From positions 12,016,151 to 12,080,150 of the forward strand of contig OZ020492.1 in assembly GCA_963971405.1 (NCBI GenBank): DNA of 64,000 nt. Reading direction: 5' to 3'. Shown here in pieces: positions 54,240 through 64,000 of the stretch (position 1 is its first letter; each line of letters begins with the position of its first letter). A program made the translations under genes and the position numbers. Source of the stretch: Psococerastis gibbosa. Taxonomy: Eukaryota; Arthropoda; Insecta; Psocodea; Psocidae. The notes under the pieces were generated by a model, which saw only the letters and a list, made by a program, of their open reading frames with translations, was not told the origin of the DNA and did no database searches.

Positions 54240-56640
54240 AGAGTGAATGAAATGAAATGAAAAACGTCTTTATATTAGGCGAGCTTTAGCCCCAAAGGGC
54301 TACACTACCAGCTAACCTATTTTAGTTCACAAATAATTTTTTATATTAATAACAAAAAAAGAGAAAATAATACTCACTCTCACATTTCACTCCCCAGAAC
54401 CTTAATGGCAGGCTGTCTTAAATCTCCCCAAACTATTCTCTCTTACTTCTTCTGGCAAGGATTTCCAATAGTCCCCCGAGCCTGGTATTACTCAAATTAA
54501 CAGCTAAGGGACCTTTTGGTATAGTTCGCCACCAAAGATACAGTAGTTGCCCATTATTCCATTGTCCTTGAAGATTTTAACTTTAAAAATCTGCGTATTG
54601 TAGTGAGGCTGACTCTTACACAATGTGATACAGTTCGATAGTTTTGATATTATTGGGTACTCAATAAGGAGATGACTAGATGTCCATATTAATTGCTACA
54701 AGAAATCCCGTGCTATGCAGCGTATTTTAGTGTAATGGTAGATCTCTATATTGTTGAAAAGAATTATGCTTAGAATAATTGGTGCAATAATGTTTTACTC
54801 TTATTTTATTGTATGCTTTATAGTTTAACAAATTTTATTTACATAAACGCTACTGCTAATGCTAAATGTTAAGAGGCACCTCACTTCCGTCCTAAACTTA
54901 ACACTCTTTCGCCCATTTATAATTATGGTGATTGTGAAATTTTTTAGGTTAACCTTGTATTAAATTCTAACTCTCATGTGCGTCAAGTTGACTTTCAATC
55001 AAAATTTCTATGCTTGCGTCGATGAGAAGTTTAAAGTATTCATATGGGAAGGCAAGCCTAGGCGAAGTTGATGAAAGCTGAGATTGAATAATTATCTAGA
55101 TATTGTTATTGCAAAAGAAGGTAATGTATCGCATTACATTTACTCTTAGTGAATTAAAATTACATACATTTTGTAGTTTACTTCTTTATTGCAATAAAAA
55201 CGTTATACCCACATGTTAAAATTGTCCAGTTTAAATTTTGAGGCTTGGTATAACAAATTGTACTTTATTTATTTATTTGTTAGAAGTAATATTGGAAAAA
55301 AAATTGAAATCCATTAAAAAATGTATGCAATAAGAAAAATCATTTTTCTGCCTTACTGTCGATACCTAGCTATGCCTCTTTTGCGTTAGTCAGTATATTA
55401 ATTGATTGTATAAAAATGTCCTTATTATAGTTTTTGATATGTACAATTATTTCCCAGAATAACGTTATTAAGTTTAACATTTTTTTTTGTTTATTGGCTA
55501 TTTTTAAGATAGCTGTTTTAATAATATAATGTTTAGTAATGCAATAAAATTGTTTTTTTAACAAGTAGGCTAGTTATTATCAGTTATTAACCGTCAAGAT
55601 ATTACCTAGCTAATTGTCTTTGCTTTTATTTAAGTTACTATGATAGTTGGAAGAATGCTTTTAGATCGACCACGGCCTATCATCCCGCAGTCCACTGCTT
55701 CATTACTATGCAAATGATTAAAACTACAATTCATTTAGTTGTAGACACCTAACTAGGTCTAGGCTAGTAGAAAGGTCTTCATAATTGAGCTAGGCCTAGT
55801 TATTTTTAATAATGTTATGCATTGGCAACAAATTATCACTGTTGTACTATATGAACTGTCTTAAAGAGTTAATTGAAATTTTAAAAATACTCATAGTGAC
55901 TTGAATAGAAAAGAAAAAAACCTTGTTTTTTAAATTAATAAATGAGCTTCCGTACTCCCGTGGTTGTCAACCCTGGGTTCTCCTCAGAGTGTTCTGATGA
56001 GGGGGGGGGGGGGTTGACTTGAGGTACGCAATGAGAAGTGTGACCTATCTCGTCATTTTTTAAGCAGCGTGTACGGAAGCGTCAGAAGGCTTCTGGGGCC
56101 AGCGTAGACCAGACAGGTCAGCAAAACATCCACCACTGTCAGTGGGACGTCACAGTTATGGCGGGTGGGTGGTATTCGCGGTGGGTGGTTTGCCATAACT
56201 CCTTGTATTACTTCGAAAATAGAGAATGGATGAAGTGAAAAAATATACGGAAACGAAATTCTTACGCGAGTCTCCACTTAGCCGGGCGATATGTGGGTCA
56301 CATACAACCCCGCATCCGGGCTAGGTGGATAATTGGGTTTGAATCCCGTTCCCGTCCAATTTTCCACATCTTCCTTTCTCTAATTCCCTAGCCTACTGCG
56401 TTTTTCTTCAAATTTATTGCTACTTTTTGCCTCTAAAATTGTTGTAACATGACAACATACGATATTAATTACGTTTGAAACTACCAAAGACCCAGCGTAC
56501 CTTAAATTCTAACAATCGTGCATAGGTTAGTCTCATGTTGAATCAATGACCTTTTAACCCCTAGGGCTTAGCTCCATCCATTAGTGGCCGAAGACTGATA
56601 ACATAACCCATTAGAGGGACGCGCAGGGCAGTCGTCGTCA
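54240..56640. other. Intergenic spacer with repeat pieces only
   Basis: It includes 'ttataggcgagctttagccc'-like LINE 3'-end sequence at 54265-54310, a family F piece at 55660-55700 ('accacggcctatcatcccgc'), a G run near 56003 and a family C SINE piece at 56290-56390. No gene is supported. Confidence 0.45.
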
Positions 56641-56650
56641 TTCTTTCACA

Positions 56651-59032
56651 ATGAACAGGACCTGTCGGCTTTGGTATGTTACCTTGCTACCCGCTGCCTT
56701 GGCATTTTTTCCTGATGTAAGTTTATTTTTCTGCCTCAACTTCTTTAACATTACGGGTAATCACGTCTTAATAAATGTCATACCGTCCATTGGGAATGTT
56801 TCGACTAGGTATGCATTAAAAAGATATTGAATGCGTCCCTAAGGATACCTGTCAATATCCTAGTAAGCAAACTGTCCATAGAATTTACCACGGATGAATG
56901 TACTAAGCCGATGTAAATGCAATTGCTACGGTAGGTGCTATATCTCAAATTTTTCAAATTTTTTCTCAACTAGTTTCAGCTATTTAATAGTTGAAACGTG
57001 TGACAGGTCTTGCTAAAACCATTCTCCTGTTTAGCTAACGTATGTGTTAGCAATATGAATAATTTATTGGGGTCATTTTAAGTAAGTGCATTGACAAAAT
57101 ACTAACACACGCTAATTGTAAGGTCACATGACATTAGTCTTAGCCCTAACTTGATTCTTGCATGTATTTTTAATTACTTTTTGTTTTCAGCTTTTTACAA
57201 CACGAATTCCAGTGAAAGTCAGTGTGCACTTTACAACATCCTACGTGCCAGCTGTTCTCCAAGTGGTCGCGCATATTTTAATTCAACTGGATAATCAAGA
57301 GGGGAACATCTACAAAACACTTCCTCCCGTCGTAATTAACCATCGGGAAGAAAATGGGACTGTGCATTTAGAATTCATTGACCACGGTATGAAAAATGTA
57401 TATCTACATAAAACATGGCCTTGCAAAAAATTCTCAAGTTATGCCCATGATGATAAATTTCAGAAATTGGCGTAATTTCCAATACCCACCTTTTGGATAG
57501 CTAGCCCGAAGCAAACATTTTAGCTGGAGCAATGGACTGGAATGGAATGGAGTTTACACAGGTTTTTGGCATAGTTTTATAGCGATGAATGAATACAAAC
57601 ATAAATATTGCATGTTATCGTCTAACAACAGTTAAATGTATATATAGTACCCATTTAACTTTGTAAAAAGCCTGTACAGACAGGGAAAAATGAAAACGGG
57701 GCTTGAGCCCGAGTCCCCACCTTGCCGGGGTGGCACGTCGGCCACAACATCAAATGGCAACCAGTGGTGTAGTAACGAGTATATGCTCTCTATTGCAGGT
57801 TTTGACTGTTACCGCCATCTACTGATTTATAGCCTTGCATGTCCTGGTACATGTGCAGTGGAAACAACAAATAATGTATTAGAGTGCATAAACTCGTCAC
57901 TGGAGCATCTAAGTATACGGGAAGACGTGGAGAGTTAGGTGGCGACGGATTTGGTGCAGTAGTCAGCATACCACCCCGAAAAGTTGGAGACTGGGGTCAA
58001 ATCCCATTTCCATCCATTTTTCCATGTCTTTCTTGCAAGCACGCAAGTTTCCCATAGTAGTCCCTAATACACAATAAAAAAAATCAGGTCATGTGGACGT
58101 AAGTTCGAAGGTGCGACCACCTGGCTACGACCTCATTTAGTTAAATAAGAGTTATACTTGTGCGTTTTCTTTTACTAGGCCTACCTCACATTTCTTATAT
58201 GGTGCTTATTCTCAAACTGTTATGTATCCTCTCAAGTAGGCTATTGTGATTAAGTAATGTTTGTGTTCGTTCTAGATGTGAAGGCGGATAAATATAACAT
58301 AAAACTACTAAGAAGAAAACTCAACCATCTCATCACAATCCTGAACACTGAGGCACAAAAGCAACAACTTGACGCGTTCCAAGTGAGATAATTAATTTTG
58401 ATACGTAATCCAGCCTTTAACTACAACTAACCTAGACTGAGAAGAAACATGGTGATGTCGGGAGAGGATTGAAGAGTGGAAGGCAATTTTCTATTGGGTC
58501 GTTTAGCAGAAGTAGATAAGAAACACACGAATAGGCCAAACGATATAAGGATCTTTTATAAGGATCTTTAAAAATCTTCATTATATGACAAATGTGGCCT
58601 TCACTAACACAAATTGGCCATTGTTCTTGAACTCATTCCTCGGGACACCAATTGTTTTCAATAATTATTGTGTGTTAATTTGTGTTAGAAAGAGATATAA
58701 AAACAATTTGTTTATCCTGATATTTTAGACAACTGTACGATTAAAATTTCATGAGATATGTGATTTATATACTTTGAAGCCTTTTCCCCCTGCTATTGAT
58801 TCTTAATTTTTGCTTTCAGGGAATGGCCGAGTCTGTAATGATAAACTTGCATGCAACATCGACCATGACTGCTCGGCAACAGCTAAAATATACGCTGACA
58901 AAAGTTTTGGAAAGTGAAATTACGGAGATAACGCGTAAAGAAGTCCAAAAAATAGCTCATGAGCTCCAAGAGCCAATGTCTGAACTGAGTGTCGCATTAA
59001 GAGAGTTGAAGGCACTGCCCTATGTGCCGTAA
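56651..59032 (+). CDS. Unknown small secreted protein, four exons
   Basis: Exons 56651-56716, 57191-57386, 58276-58382 and 58820-59032 join in frame to 193 residues. All introns are GT-AG (donors gtaagt, gtatga, gtgaga; acceptors ttttcag, gttctag, ctttcag). Exon 1 encodes MNRTCRLWYVTLLPAALAFF, a short basic start followed by a hydrophobic core, so a signal peptide is likely. The rest is soluble and rich in helix-forming residues towards the C-terminus (MTARQQLKYTLTKVLESEIT, then ITRKEVQKIAHELQEPMSEL), with one NGT N-glycosylation sequon. No cysteines that would suggest a disulfide scaffold are present in the mature part. I do not recognise the family and give no function. A polyadenylation signal lies 54 bases after the stop. 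Confidence 0.72.
57158..57386 (+). other. Possible alternative first exon of the secreted-protein gene
   Basis: An ATG at 57158 in the intron is in frame with exon 2 and would read MHVFLITFCFQ before LFTTRIPVKV, a hydrophobic start of signal-peptide type. It overlaps the acceptor, so it would need transcription starting inside intron 1. This may be chance, since acceptors are pyrimidine-rich and encode hydrophobic residues. Confidence 0.2.
57670..58050. repeat. SINE family C pieces in the second intron
   Basis: At 57670-57750 'agtccccaccttgccggggt' (minus copy), and at 57935-58050 'gagactggggtcaaatccca' with the pyrimidine-rich end (plus copy). The arrangement resembles that at 1145-1430. 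Confidence 0.45.
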
Positions 59033-59085
59033 ATAAACGAATATAGATTCCTATTCATTAGATTATGGTTCCAACAATACACACA

Positions 59086-59091
59086 AATAAA
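59086..59091 (+). terminator. Polyadenylation signal of the secreted-protein gene
   Basis: AATAAA 54 bases downstream of the stop codon, a usual spacing for a compact 3' UTR. Confidence 0.6.
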
Positions 59092-59099
59092 GAATACAT

Positions 59100-60290
59100 T
59101 TTGAAAGTTCAATGTAGCTTACAGGGCCAAATTGGTTATGTGCAGTTATAGCCTACATTGATTTGATTAGCAAATAGTGACAGTAGCCGTCAGGTTACTG
59201 CTTTTAATTTGGTTTCTTCATAAATTGCTTGGTTATATATTGTATTATATATGTAGATGTAAAAAACGACGGAGACCAGAAAATTGGATGCGCCATTTAA
59301 TTTTTAATTAAAATGGAACAGTTGGTTTAGGGAAAGCTGATAAATGTAATGATGTAGCTGCTAGTACTGTAGTAGATAACTGATCAATTGATACCAAAAA
59401 CAAATAGCCTTACCCATTCTGCAGATTAATTAATAAATGAAAGGGTTGGAACTCGGAAGATATGAATCTCAGGAATTGATTCTTTGCTCCAGTAGTGGTG
59501 GGGGCACTGTTTCTTACTACCAGTGGTGACTAAGTCATAATAACCAACTTAGACTATCAAAAATTTTGTTGTTGCCTATTTTTGGTGGACTAACTTAGAT
59601 ACATTCCTTTTTGTGTGTCCAATGAATCAGCTCTGAACAGCCGGAGACGCATCCGGTGTATCGAGTCCAGGCCCAGTGTACATGCGATGAGATGGTGCAA
59701 ACGTGCAACTTGGTATCTTAGTTAAGTCTGCACTGGACTTGATGGAATTGGAATCGCCCGGACTAGTGCTGGAGTTACATAAGTTCACTGACAAGACATC
59801 GGATTCTGTTCGTGTGAGTTGATTCCACCTGGAGTTGCACATCACTATTCGGTCCGGACCGAACCGAGAAGAACTAGGTGGACCGAAAAATTAGCGAACC
59901 TTTGGCCCTCGGGCAGTGATCTTCAGTACAGGACCGTCTATCACTAACAAAAGGAAATTAAAAATTGCCAACATCTGAATGTCACATTACTTGTAATCCC
60001 ATAATAATGTGTATTATTCCTTTAGTGCACATTTATAGAAAACATAGGGCTAATTATAGCGCTAAACCTATTCAAACCGTATCTAGACTTATGTACGTTA
60101 TGTGTCTATAGCAACTGACCCAAAGTAAACACGTTTATTACCTTATAGAGACGGCTTATGGATACAGTTAGCGCTTGGGCTGTGTTCTATAAATGAGGCC
60201 TACCAGAACGCGAATGAATTATATTACTGCTGACCCGTACCAAGCTCCCGTGAATATCCCATAAAAGCAGAATGCCCCATCGAACTATTT
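59100..60290. other. Intergenic spacer, nothing recognised
   Basis: There are open stretches on the minus strand (59627-59845), but they have neither family similarity nor splice context. Confidence 0.4.
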
Positions 60291-61020
60291 TTTACAACTT
60301 GTCTTTTGATTTAGAAAGCATCGCTAGAAAGGTCGAACTATTTTTTACAACTTGTCTTTTGATTTAGAAAGCATCGCTAGAAAGGTCCGCAACAAAAAAA
60401 AAAAAAAACAATTTTTAGTATACTTTCTCAAGAAATTTAGTTTTTTTTTACCCCCAGAACCAAACTATCAATGGCAAGTGACCTATTGCGTTCGGTAATA
60501 AAGACTACAATAATAATGTGAATGAAATGAAAATCGTTGGAGCCGCTTTTGAGGAGAAATATTTTATCCGTTATTTTGGATTTTTTTCCGGGTGAAACCC
60601 CCTAAAATCGTGTTAGCCCAGGGGTTCCCAAACTGTGGTACATGGACCACCGGTGGTCCACAGACGTATATCAGGTGGTCAACGGTCTGAGATAATGGAA
60701 ATTTGCAGGAAAAATACGGTAAGTCTTGGCATTGAACTATAAAATTCAACCGATAGCAGTAACCAGTCCGAAACATTTAATCAAATTTAATATTATGATG
60801 AATTTGACGATTTTCCTGTCGCTATGATGGTCCACAGAAATTCATAAAATAATCTAGTGGTCCACGGACAGAAAAGGTTGGGAACCCTTGAGTTAGGCCA
60901 TAAAAACAAAAATAATTGGTCTCGAGGCATGAGGGAAACCTGCATGCCAAATTTCACAAAATCCATTGGGTAGTTTGCCCAAAAACCGGCGAACAGACAA
61001 ACATTTCGTAAAAATCACTG
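60290..61020 (+). repeat. Dispersed repeat R, split by a hAT-like MITE
   Basis: It contains the repeat R motif order ('taccccc agaaccaaactatc', 'cgttggagccgcttttgagg', 'gtgttagccc', then after the insertion 'tgcatgccaaatttcacaaa' and 'gtagtttgcccaaaaaccgg'). A 56-base direct duplication at 60282-60386 ('cgaactattttttacaactt...ctagaaaggtc') lies at its start. Confidence 0.6.
60619..60890. mobile_element. hAT-like MITE inserted in repeat R
   Basis: The ends CAGGGGTTCCCAA and TTGGGAACCCTTG are inverted repeats, with further inverted 'tggtccac' motifs inside. The flanks are tgttagcc (60611-60618) and agttaggc (60891-60898), which agree at six of eight positions. Repeat R copies elsewhere read straight across this site. 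The end type and 8-bp duplication fit hAT. Confidence 0.82.
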
Positions 61021-62214
61021 CTTCACTATAAGATGGCAACTCCGATAGAGGGCATGAATTTTGTTAATGGCTGTTACTAAACCATAAATTCTACATCAAA
61101 CCATCATTTCTAAGAGCTGGTGAGCATGAGGCAAAAACCGCGCTCTTTTCTGTGGTCCGCTTCACATGCACCAGCTTCAGAAATCGACAAATCATCTAGT
61201 GCTAGCCCATTCCCCATTAGCTACACTGAAAAAATAAACATCGGCAACTCGCACGCGTCGATTCCTTTGTGTCTTCAACTTGAGTTTTGAAACTTTTGTC
61301 ATCGCGCCAAATGGCGCCATTTGCAAATATCATGCATGCGACACAGCCATTTATAAAATCGGTCATTACCCCATTAGTTCGTGACACAGCTATGTAAAGT
61401 ATAAGCGGAATAAACTTTTTATGTAAAACTAAAATTTGGCTAATTTAGTGGATACCGTTTATCATTGGTGTAATATCAACATTCGTGAGTCAGTGAGTGT
61501 CATTAAAATTAAAGAACAATCGGTATTATAATACACAAATGGGATGCAGTACCACAATAGGTTTAATGCACTTGGCTGATTTCAAGGCAATCCCTTATTT
61601 GATGTCATTTGGCGCTTTATCTGATGGGTATGTAGCAAATTACATTAAAAGCATAAAATTGACACCATTTTATTGGTTTTCTGTTACAGTTTTTGATAAC
61701 CGGTTTGTCTTATCTCGTTGTTTCTTGGTCTGTATGAGGACAAATTATGACCTACATACATATTGAATTTGATTTGTAGGCTACATTAAATTTGACAGCT
61801 CTACGATCGATATTAACTGTGAAAATGTAGAAGATATATAAAGATAGTAGGATATAGATAAATTTATAGTAAAATATTTCGCTCGTTCTCATGAAATTGA
61901 TAAAATTTATTTATAATCTCAAGACGACGCCATTTTAAAATTTATTTTGTTATTGTTTGCAAATTGCAACGCGTGTTTTTATTCTATGAATGATGATTGA
62001 TCAATTGAGGGTACTACCCTAGATTACTAGAAGCAAAAGGTTCCAGTTCCAATTTTTTTGCGATATTGAGTTATTGGTACCGTCGGAATCGTCTAGTAAA
62101 GGGCTACAAAGTGACAGTGTTGTTAGGAGCGAAAAGGGACTTCCAAAGTGTTAAAATGTATAGCGTGAAAGAATCAGATTCCTAAGTACCTTATCAGCTA
62201 ACCTCATAGCCGTA

Positions 62215-62383
62215 GCCAAGGGGGGGTTCATGTGGGTTCAACCCCCCCCCCCCCCCCCCGAAATGAAATGGCTTGACACTAGATAGAATTGGATTTTGAG
62301 AGGAAAAATAGAAACCACTATGTAATATCCAATGAAATTAAATTTCTGAAAACCCCCCCGAAAAAAAATCCTGGCTACGGCTT
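62215..62383. mobile_element. Poly-G foldback element (hAT-like), reverse copy
   Basis: It carries the internal complement of 'tttcctctcaaaatccgatt' seen at 5968 and 32482. It begins catagccgtagccaagg and ends ggctacggctttg. No clean 8-bp duplication is visible, so it is an older copy. Confidence 0.7.
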
Positions 62384-62460
62384 TGGCCCCAAAGGATGAA
62401 CCCGTGCTGGGACCCCTATTAATTTATAACATTTAAGAATTAAAAATTTAAGAATGTTAG

Positions 62461-62489
62461 AATAATAATAATAATAATAATAATAATAT
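62461..62489. repeat. (AAT)n microsatellite
   Basis: About ten uninterrupted aat/ata triplets. Confidence 0.9.
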
Positions 62490-62836
62490 AGAAAAAACAC
62501 TATAAACATGATAAAGTTCAAACCACAATACAGAACGATATAAGTACAGTATGTGGTGCCACTTTGCGAAGTAAGTTATAGAGAGGCCAAAGCTTGCGGA
62601 TTTTTTTTTAAAGAATGGAGCTATACTCATACTTATTCATTTAAAAATTAAAATACTTCTATTTATATTATAGTGAAATAGCTGCTAGTAGTTACTTAAA
62701 TATTCGCTTCTGCGCAGTTTACAGAATTGACTGGTTGATTTTGGCTGGGTACCGTGTGACAGGTGATAACTTAATAAGTCAGGCCGGCTCTTGTGTAGTT
62801 GTTTCGTAGTGTTAAACGAGCTATCTGTTTAAAAAA

Positions 62837-63925
62837 ATGAATCCTGCTGAAGATAATGCGGTAGTGTTGAATTTCATTGAATTAAGGCTGCCCAGGCCGC
62901 TGACTACAGCCTTGCGGTCATTGGGTCTTGTGTACGCCAGTCATCTGCAGCAGCGCATGATAAGAGAAGTGATGGCAGGTAGTCATATTATATTGCAGGC
63001 CCCCAGGTGCTCCGGCAAAATCACGTCGCTCTGCATAGCCCTTACACTCAAAATTAATAGCGTGGACCCTCAATGTCAAGCTCTTATTGCAGTGCCTAGA
63101 TGGGAAATAGCATACGAAATTTCGTTGTTGCTCAGGGCTTTTAGACAGCCTGTAAGATGCAGTGGTTCTGCACATTCGAGACTCGAATATCAGAGAGGGG
63201 ATCACATTGTTGTAGGGACACCTGATGGCATTCAAAGATCGATGCGTCCAGATCTGCTGTCAGTAAGCAGTGTTAAGGTGTTCGCTTTAGTCGAAGCACA
63301 GGAATTGCTAAGAGGCGGTTTTAAGGAGGAAATCGACATTATTCGTCGGGGGCTACCAAAAGATGTTCAAGTGATTACTCTTTCGCCTCCTTTGCATGAT
63401 GATGTGCTAGCAATAGCTCAAGAATTCATTCCGAACCATACTAGAATATTTTCGATAACTAAACATCGGTTGGGGGTATTTAAACATTTCTTCGTCAAAT
63501 CGTCGATGAAGATGACAACGTTTTGTGACATAGTCGATCAACTGCGCAGTCTGCAGGCCATTGTTTTCTGTAACACGAGACGCCATGCTGACGAAGTCCT
63601 CAGTTGTGCTCAACAGTTTGGTATGGCATTTGCGGCTTTAACTCAAGGAGATAATTACGCCGGATTGCGTACTTTTATCGAGGGACGCGTCAAACTTCTC
63701 ATCACAACCGATGTGTTTCCCCAGTGTACATTACTAAATATTGATACCGTTCTTATTAATTACGACCTGCCGGTGAGAATGAAGGATTATGTGTGTAGAG
63801 CGTGCAGTTGCAAATACGATTCTTATATCGTAAACTTGGTTACTGATGAAGACTCCCCCCAATTGAGGCACATTGAGACCTTCTTCGACATTACGATTCG
63901 AGAATTGTACTCTGATGCTAGCTAG
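62837..63925 (+). CDS. Degenerate eIF4A/eIF4A3-like protein (intronless, probable pseudoenzyme)
   Basis: An uninterrupted 362-residue frame, ATG 62837 to TAG 63923-63925. It aligns end to end with eIF4A-type DEAD-box helicases (about 390-410 residues) but starts later. Preserved pieces include the Q-motif glutamine (LQQR, 37-40), GGFKEEID (160-167), QAIVFCNTRR (240-249), LLITTDV (287-293), LINYDLP (306-312) and the C-terminal LRHIETFF (343-350). The catalytic motifs are changed. Motif I is PRCSGKI (56-62), where the family has GxGKT. Motif Ia is PRWEIA. Motif II is VEAQ (152-155) for DEAD. Motif III is SPP (183-185) for SAT. Motif V's ARGID is lost, and motif VI is CRACSCK (320-326) for HRIGRGGR. 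ATP hydrolysis and helicase activity are therefore unlikely (inference). No introns and an open frame suggest an old retroduplicate kept under some selection. No transcript evidence is available. Confidence 0.78.
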   Translation: MNPAEDNAVVLNFIELRLPRPLTTALRSLGLVYASHLQQRMIREVMAGSHIILQAPRCSGKITSLCIALTLKINSVDPQCQALIAVPRWEIAYEISLLLRAFRQPVRCSGSAHSRLEYQRGDHIVVGTPDGIQRSMRPDLLSVSSVKVFALVEAQELLRGGFKEEIDIIRRGLPKDVQVITLSPPLHDDVLAIAQEFIPNHTRIFSITKHRLGVFKHFFVKSSMKMTTFCDIVDQLRSLQAIVFCNTRRHADEVLSCAQQFGMAFAALTQGDNYAGLRTFIEGRVKLLITTDVFPQCTLLNIDTVLINYDLPVRMKDYVCRACSCKYDSYIVNLVTDEDSPQLRHIETFFDITIRELYSDAS

Positions 63926-64000
63926 AAATTGATGTAGAAATTTTCAACGACGTGACGCTTGTCGTTTATAGACCTATCGTCAAGTTATCTTCAAGTATCA

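Noticed and set aside
59627..59845. Minus-strand 72-residue frame in the spacer after the secreted-protein gene
   Set aside because: Serine/threonine-rich with no start context, splice sites or similarity.
62918..63613. Minus-strand frames opposite the eIF4A-like gene
   Set aside because: Antisense shadows; the plus-strand frame aligns end to end with a known family.

Overview
This is nuclear DNA from an animal, most likely an arthropod and probably an insect with large introns and a repeat-rich genome. Genes are split by GT-AG introns of up to about 15 kb, there are no operons, and the AT-rich spacer is filled with SINEs, non-LTR retrotransposon pieces and several families of short terminal-inverted-repeat elements. 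The species cannot be named from the sequence alone.

Four genes can be supported, all on the + strand. (1) 1503-2810 is a large final exon of an eight-finger C2H2 zinc-finger protein. (2) 16732-51779 is a nine-exon gene for the cilium/basal-body protein CFAP410 (C21orf2). All nine exons splice in frame to a 422-residue protein with the family's N-terminal leucine-rich repeats and C-terminal helix. Two neighbouring exons, 5 and 6, are duplicates of each other. (3) 56651-59032 is a four-exon gene for a 193-residue, probably secreted protein that I do not recognise. (4) 62837-63925 is an uninterrupted 362-residue reading frame clearly descended from eIF4A/eIF4A3-type DEAD-box helicases. Nearly every catalytic motif has been replaced, yet the frame is open.

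On the minus strand, 9906-12764 carries four tandem copies of one exon-like block. Each copy has a polypyrimidine-AG acceptor and a GT donor, a length divisible by three, and phase 1 at both ends. No parent gene is recognised.

Mobile elements make up much of the rest. Intron 8 of CFAP410 holds a nearly complete CR1-group non-LTR retrotransposon (PHD-finger ORF1, endonuclease/reverse-transcriptase ORF2) in antisense, broken by one visible frameshift. Older LINE 3' ends lie at 3.4, 9.3, 18.4, 20.7, 25.5, 26.3, 33.0, 41.4 and 43.9 kb. Short inverted-repeat families can be sorted by target-site duplication: 8-bp hAT-like elements including poly-G elements (5968, 6946, 32482, 33180, 60619, 62215), TTA/TAA-flanked PIF/Harbinger-like elements (13586, 17856, 28821, 31740) and TTAA-flanked elements (4838, 24219, 28069, 30455). 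At 27.9-29.7 kb a roughly 300-bp tandem repeat has been hit by several of these, and the intact units serve as empty sites that reveal the duplications.
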